Of a stretch of 64,000 nucleotides of DNA, positions 61,030 to 64,000 are shown one piece after another. Below the pieces are notes generated by a model that was not told where the DNA came from, searched no databases, and saw only the letters and a program-made list of their open reading frames with translations. A program made the position numbers and the translations under genes. Positions within the stretch are counted from its first letter, which is position 1. Every line of letters starts with the position of its first letter. Origin of the DNA: UBA2767 sp965228625 (GTDB lineage Bacteria > Pseudomonadota > Alphaproteobacteria > Rhizobiales > Methyloligellaceae); assembly GCA_965228625.1 (NCBI GenBank), contig OZ245829.1:1116001-1180000 (forward strand), written 5' to 3'.

Positions 61030-62120
61030 TGTCCGAACAGACCGCCACATATGGCTTCATGGAGCCGCAATCGCCGCCGAAGACAGCGCGGAAGCCGCTT
61101 TTCAAGTTGCTGTTTGGCGACTTGTTGTCGGCGACACTCAGCGCAGTGACGGTCCTGCTACTGCTCGCTCTCATACCGGCCTTCAACTGGGCCGTTCTTG
61201 ATGCCCACTGGACCGTGAGATCGCCGTCCGACTGCCAATCCGGTGGGGCGTGCTGGGCCTTCATTGGCGCCAAGGCGCGGCTCATCCTGTTCGGTCTCTA
61301 TCCTCCTTCTGAGCAGTGGCGAGCCGTGCTGGTCATAATGCTGATTGTCGCGATGATCCTCGTTTCGCTATCGCCGAAACTTTGGAATGCGCGGCTTCTC
61401 GCAGTGTGGGGCGTGGCGGTCGGAGCCATGCTTGCCCTGATGGGCGGCGGCGTTGCCGGTTTGCCGCCGGTCCCGACATCAAAATGGGGCGGATTGCCGG
61501 TCACTCTGATGCTTGCGGTGCTCTCTCTCGGGCTGGCGTTTCCCCTGGCCGTCCTTCTTGCACTGGGTCGCCGCGGCAGGCTGCCGATACCACGCGCCGT
61601 GAGCATCTTCATTATCGAACTCGTTCGGGGTCTTCCGCTCGTCGGACTTCTGTTCGTCGCAGCTATACTTCTGCCACTTCTTCTGCCGCCTGGCTGGACG
61701 ATCGACAAACTCGGCCGGACACTCGCAGCATTGACGATCTTCGCAGCCGCCTATCTTGCAGAAGTCATTCGTGGCGGTTTGCAAGGGCTCGACGAGGGCC
61801 AGATCGAAGCAGCAGAAGCACTCGGCATACCGTATTGGAAGATGATCTGGCACATCGTCCTGCCGCAGGCCATCCAGAATGTCATTCCTCCATTGACAAA
61901 CACGGCCATCGTCATGGTCAAGAATACCTCGCTCGTTCTCATCGTCGGCGTTTTTGACATGCTGAGCGCCGCCCGGAGCGCGACGACCGATCCAGCCTGG
62001 CCGGCTCCATCGACGGAAGCCTACCTGTTTGTCGCCTCCATCTATTTTGTCATCTGCTTCGGGATCGCCATCTACTCGCACTATCTCGAACGGGGCGTAG
62101 CAGCGAGGACGCACGGATGA
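61029..62120 (+). CDS. Amino acid ABC permease, AapM-like
   Basis: 363 aa partner permease. A cytosolic N-terminus (~30 aa), a first helix near 35-60, a hydrophilic periplasmic part with two Cys (DCQSGGACW), and the HisM-like core from ~150 with EAA loop EVIRGGLQGLDEGQIEAAEALG near 250. Overlaps the ATPase gene by four bases (ATGA). The overlap pattern shows the usual coupled order binding protein-Q-M-P. Confidence 0.92.
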   Translation: MSEQTATYGFMEPQSPPKTARKPLFKLLFGDLLSATLSAVTVLLLLALIPAFNWAVLDAHWTVRSPSDCQSGGACWAFIGAKARLILFGLYPPSEQWRAVLVIMLIVAMILVSLSPKLWNARLLAVWGVAVGAMLALMGGGVAGLPPVPTSKWGGLPVTLMLAVLSLGLAFPLAVLLALGRRGRLPIPRAVSIFIIELVRGLPLVGLLFVAAILLPLLLPPGWTIDKLGRTLAALTIFAAAYLAEVIRGGLQGLDEGQIEAAEALGIPYWKMIWHIVLPQAIQNVIPPLTNTAIVMVKNTSLVLIVGVFDMLSAARSATTDPAWPAPSTEAYLFVASIYFVICFGIAIYSHYLERGVAARTHG

Positions 62121-62875
62121 CTGGGCCAGCGATCGAATTGCACAATGTCGATAAGTTCTTCGGCGACTTCCAGGCTCTGAAAGGTATCACTTTCTCAGTT
62201 GATGAAAGCGAGCGCGTCGTCATTTGCGGACCGTCCGGTTCCGGAAAGTCGACCTTGATCCGTTGCATCAACAAGCTCGAGGCCCATGATGGCGGCACAA
62301 TCACCGTTTCCGGTATCCGACTCGACGACGATTTACGCAACCTCGATGCCATTCGCCGTGACGCCGGCATGGTCTTTCAGCATTTTAATCTCTTTCCCCA
62401 TCTGACCGTGCTCGAAAACTGCGCTCTGCCGCAAATCCTTTCACGCGGCACCAAGCGCGAAGCGGCTGAAAGCACAGCCGCTGAGTATCTTGATCGCGTA
62501 CGGATTCTCGATCAGGCCGACAAGTATCCCGGTCAAATCTCCGGCGGTCAGAAGCAGCGGGCGGCGATCGCCCGCGCGCTCTGTATGAAGCCGAAGATCA
62601 TGCTGTTTGATGAACCGACGTCCGCTTTGGATCCAGAAATGATCCAGGAAGTGCTCGATGTCATGACGGAACTGGCCAAGGCGGGAATGACGATGATCGT
62701 AGTTACGCACGAGATGGGTTTTGCACGGATGGTTGCTGATCGGGTCGTCTATATGGAGGAGGGCAGTATCGTTGAAATCGCCCCGCCCAAACTGTTTTTT
62801 GAGAAACCAAAGGACTCACGTACCAGACGGTTCTTGTCGAATATCAAGCTGACTTTCACCCATTCGGATCGATGA
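62117..62875 (+). CDS. Amino acid ABC ATPase, AapP-like
   Basis: 252 aa. Walker A GPSGSGKST near residue 39, Q-loop VFQHFNLFPHLTVLEN, signature ISGGQKQRAAIARAL near 144, Walker B ILLFDEPTSALD-like (IMLFDEPTSALDPEM), switch His in VTHEMGFARMV. Energises the two permeases above. Last gene of the operon. Downstream 62876-63425 is 550 bases without a gene, containing the short motif, scar F and the zinc/manganese promoter. Confidence 0.95.
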   Translation: MTGPAIELHNVDKFFGDFQALKGITFSVDESERVVICGPSGSGKSTLIRCINKLEAHDGGTITVSGIRLDDDLRNLDAIRRDAGMVFQHFNLFPHLTVLENCALPQILSRGTKREAAESTAAEYLDRVRILDQADKYPGQISGGQKQRAAIARALCMKPKIMLFDEPTSALDPEMIQEVLDVMTELAKAGMTMIVVTHEMGFARMVADRVVYMEEGSIVEIAPPKLFFEKPKDSRTRRFLSNIKLTFTHSDR

Positions 62876-62968
62876 CCTCGCAGGACGACAACGGACCTCA
62901 CAGCTTGACGTCACGACAGCCGACATTGTCTGGTCCGGTCATATGCGGCACTCCAGGTGCATTTTCGG

Positions 62969-63015
62969 GAGTATCCCCTTCCCGCTGACGAGCGGACGAG
63001 TTGCGCAGACGATCC
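62969..63015. repeat. Short dispersed motif left of dusA scar F
   Basis: GAGTATCCCCTTCCCGCTGA, then GCGGACGAGTTGCGCA; relatives at 17771, 45171 and 47821. Confidence 0.35.
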
Positions 63016-63107
63016 GGACAAGCCGATGCCGGCCCAAGGCCATATGATACTGTCGGTTCGACTGACTTGGTCCGGTGCGGATTCCTGCTGGTCCCCTCAC
63101 TGTACTC

Positions 63108-63200
63108 AAATTGCACACGCAACTCTCTAAAAGTCTGATTTATCTGGAGTTTGCGTGCATTTCATCATGGGCGCCCCGGAGAAAAACGGACGATCGCCTG
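63108..63200 (-). repeat. dusA: dusA-type dispersed repeat, copy F
   Basis: Short, decayed copy. On the minus strand CGTTTTTCTCCG, then CCCATGATGAAATGCACGCA (dusA PMMxxTQ), then ACTCCAGATAAATCAGACTT, TAG, the same island end as copy E, followed by GCGTGTGCAA, which is common to copies A, C and D. It therefore links the two end types. The start codon and leader of dusA are no longer recognisable. Confidence 0.65.
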
Positions 63201-63344
63201 CCGTTGGTCAGCAGTCGACCCGCGGTCCTGTTTCAGGCATTTTTTCCGGCCACTTGCGGAAGTGGGCAGACCTGTCCACCCGTCAAAATCGCCAGGGCCA
63301 ACATCATCGTCACAATTCCTTGTTGCAAATAGTTCTTAAAAGCA

Positions 63345-63373
63345 TTGACTTTTGCGAATGGCTCGCAAATATG
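63345..63373 (+). promoter_or_regulatory. Promoter with Fur/Zur/Mur-like operator
   Basis: TTGACT at 63345 serves as -35 and AATATG at 63368 as a weak -10, 17 bases apart. Between them lies TTTGCGA-ATGGC-TCGCAAA (63351-63369), a perfect seven-base inverted repeat, so a bound repressor would block the polymerase. TTGC-GA...TC-GCAA resembles alphaproteobacterial Fur/Mur or Zur boxes. It precedes the metal-binding protein gene by 52 bases. Confidence 0.6.
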
Positions 63374-63425
63374 TAGGAGGCCGGTGAAGGTATCGATGCC
63401 GAGTGACCTGCTTGGAGCTGTTTCA

Positions 63426-64000
63426 ATGATGCTGACAAAAAGAACATTTCTCGCTGCTCTTGTGGCCCTGACCATGGTGTTCACGGCAGGAATCGCGACC
63501 GCGCGTGAAAAAATCGATGTGGTCGCCACCACCGGGATGATCGCCGATGCCGCAAGGCAGGTAGGTGGAGACCTGGTCGACGTGAAAGGGCTCATGGGCC
63601 CGGGTGTAGACCCGCACGCTTATCGCCAGACCCGTACTGACATCGTCGCCCTGTCCAAAGCGGATCTCGTGCTGTGGCACGGCCTTTATCTGGAAGCACA
63701 GATGGAGGACTTCATGACAGGCCTGGGCGGAGAAAAGAACGTTGTCGCCGTGGCCGAAACCCTGCCCAGGAACATGCTGATCGGCCACGACGATTATGAT
63801 GACAAATATGACCCCCACGTCTGGATGAACCCCAACCTCTGGAGTCGGGTCGTTGTGGCCGTCCGGGATGCCCTGATCGAGACCATGCCGGAAGGGGAAA
63901 AGACGTTCCGCGCCAACGCCGACCGGCATCTTGAGGATTTGCGCAAGCTCGCGAACTACACGACCAATGTGCTCTCCTCGGTGCCGTTCGAGGACCGAAT
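63426..64000 (+). CDS. Zinc/manganese ABC transporter binding protein, N-terminal part
   Basis: The first 191 residues of a ZnuA/TroA/SitA-type protein; the end is outside the window. Signal peptide LTKRTFLAALVALTMVFTAG, cleavage near ATARE. Metal ligands visible: His in GPGVDPHAYRQTRTD near residue 66 and His in YDPHVWMNPNLW near 134. A short Asp-rich loop (GHDDYDDKYD) stands where Zn-type proteins have a long His-rich loop, which favours Mn or is neutral. GGAG lies before the ATG. A Fur-family-like operator overlaps the promoter. Genes for ATPase and permease are expected next. Confidence 0.9.
   Translation, partial: MMLTKRTFLAALVALTMVFTAGIATAREKIDVVATTGMIADAARQVGGDLVDVKGLMGPGVDPHAYRQTRTDIVALSKADLVLWHGLYLEAQMEDFMTGLGGEKNVVAVAETLPRNMLIGHDDYDDKYDPHVWMNPNLWSRVVVAVRDALIETMPEGEKTFRANADRHLEDLRKLANYTTNVLSSVPFEDR

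Noticed and set aside
1..64000. Integrase, transposase, tRNA, CRISPR
   Set aside because: I looked for tyrosine-recombinase and DDE motifs in the listed proteins, tRNA-like cloverleaf ends and regularly spaced repeats, and found none; the only regular tandem repeat is the 110-base leader at 21791.

Overview
The window looks like a piece of an alphaproteobacterial chromosome, most likely Hyphomicrobiales (Rhizobiales). The evidence is moderately high GC, OhrR-, FCD-GntR- and TctDE-type regulators, Aap-type amino acid ABC genes, two tripartite tricarboxylate transporters, and dusA fragments of rhizobial type. It contains no tRNA, rRNA, CRISPR array, IS transposase or integrase gene that I can see.

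Left block (1-17.7 kb): phosphate and polyphosphate biology. It holds a Na/Pi symporter, a PPK2 kinase behind two CNNM/CorC membrane proteins, a DUF47-Pit phosphate uptake pair, and a ppk1 operon in which the kinase carries a ~312-residue Ala/Lys-rich N-terminal extension. The ppk1 operon also encodes a P-loop protein and an FHA-like/PPP-type phosphatase. Two further very lysine-rich proteins lie in the block, and a PHO-box-like site sits in one divergent intergenic region. A translationally coupled DUF1538-DUF1538-PII-CBS operon closes the block.

From 17.9 kb rightwards the sequence is a mosaic. Six intergenic repeats, all in the same orientation, turn out on the minus strand to be the promoter, start codon and first ~24 codons of dusA (tRNA-dihydrouridine synthase A), broken at or near the point where a known class of integrases recombines. 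They lie at 17.9, 22.5, 42.7, 47.9, 56.4 and 63.1 kb, and they coincide with the boundaries between functional modules. One of them abuts a truncated TauD/TfdA dioxygenase gene. I read them as attachment-site scars of serially accreted islands.

Modules between the scars: (1) 18.1-22.5 kb, an AT-richer cluster of five small secreted proteins that share an eight-cysteine framework but little else, plus a lipoprotein and a 110-bp tandem leader repeat; (2) 22.7-42.7 kb, tricarboxylate uptake (TctC, a TctA-TctB fusion, TctDE) with an ATP-citrate-lyase-like enzyme pair, a PrpF-like isomerase, TauE/SafE, a DUF3604 PHP-like protein, a DASS transporter, and a Crp/Fnr regulator with a leaderless binding protein; (3) 43-47.7 kb, an exported hydrolase and RidA pair divergent from an OhrR-type regulator, then SDR, SnoaL and AraC genes; (4) 48.2-56.4 kb, a catabolic island with an FCD-GntR regulator, a second TctCBA, dehydrogenases, an amidohydrolase and an HpaI-type aldolase; (5) 56.6-62.9 kb, a LysR, a Cys/Met-metabolism PLP lyase and a complete Aap-type amino acid ABC transporter; (6) from 63.1 kb, the start of a zinc/manganese ABC system with an inverted-repeat operator in its promoter.
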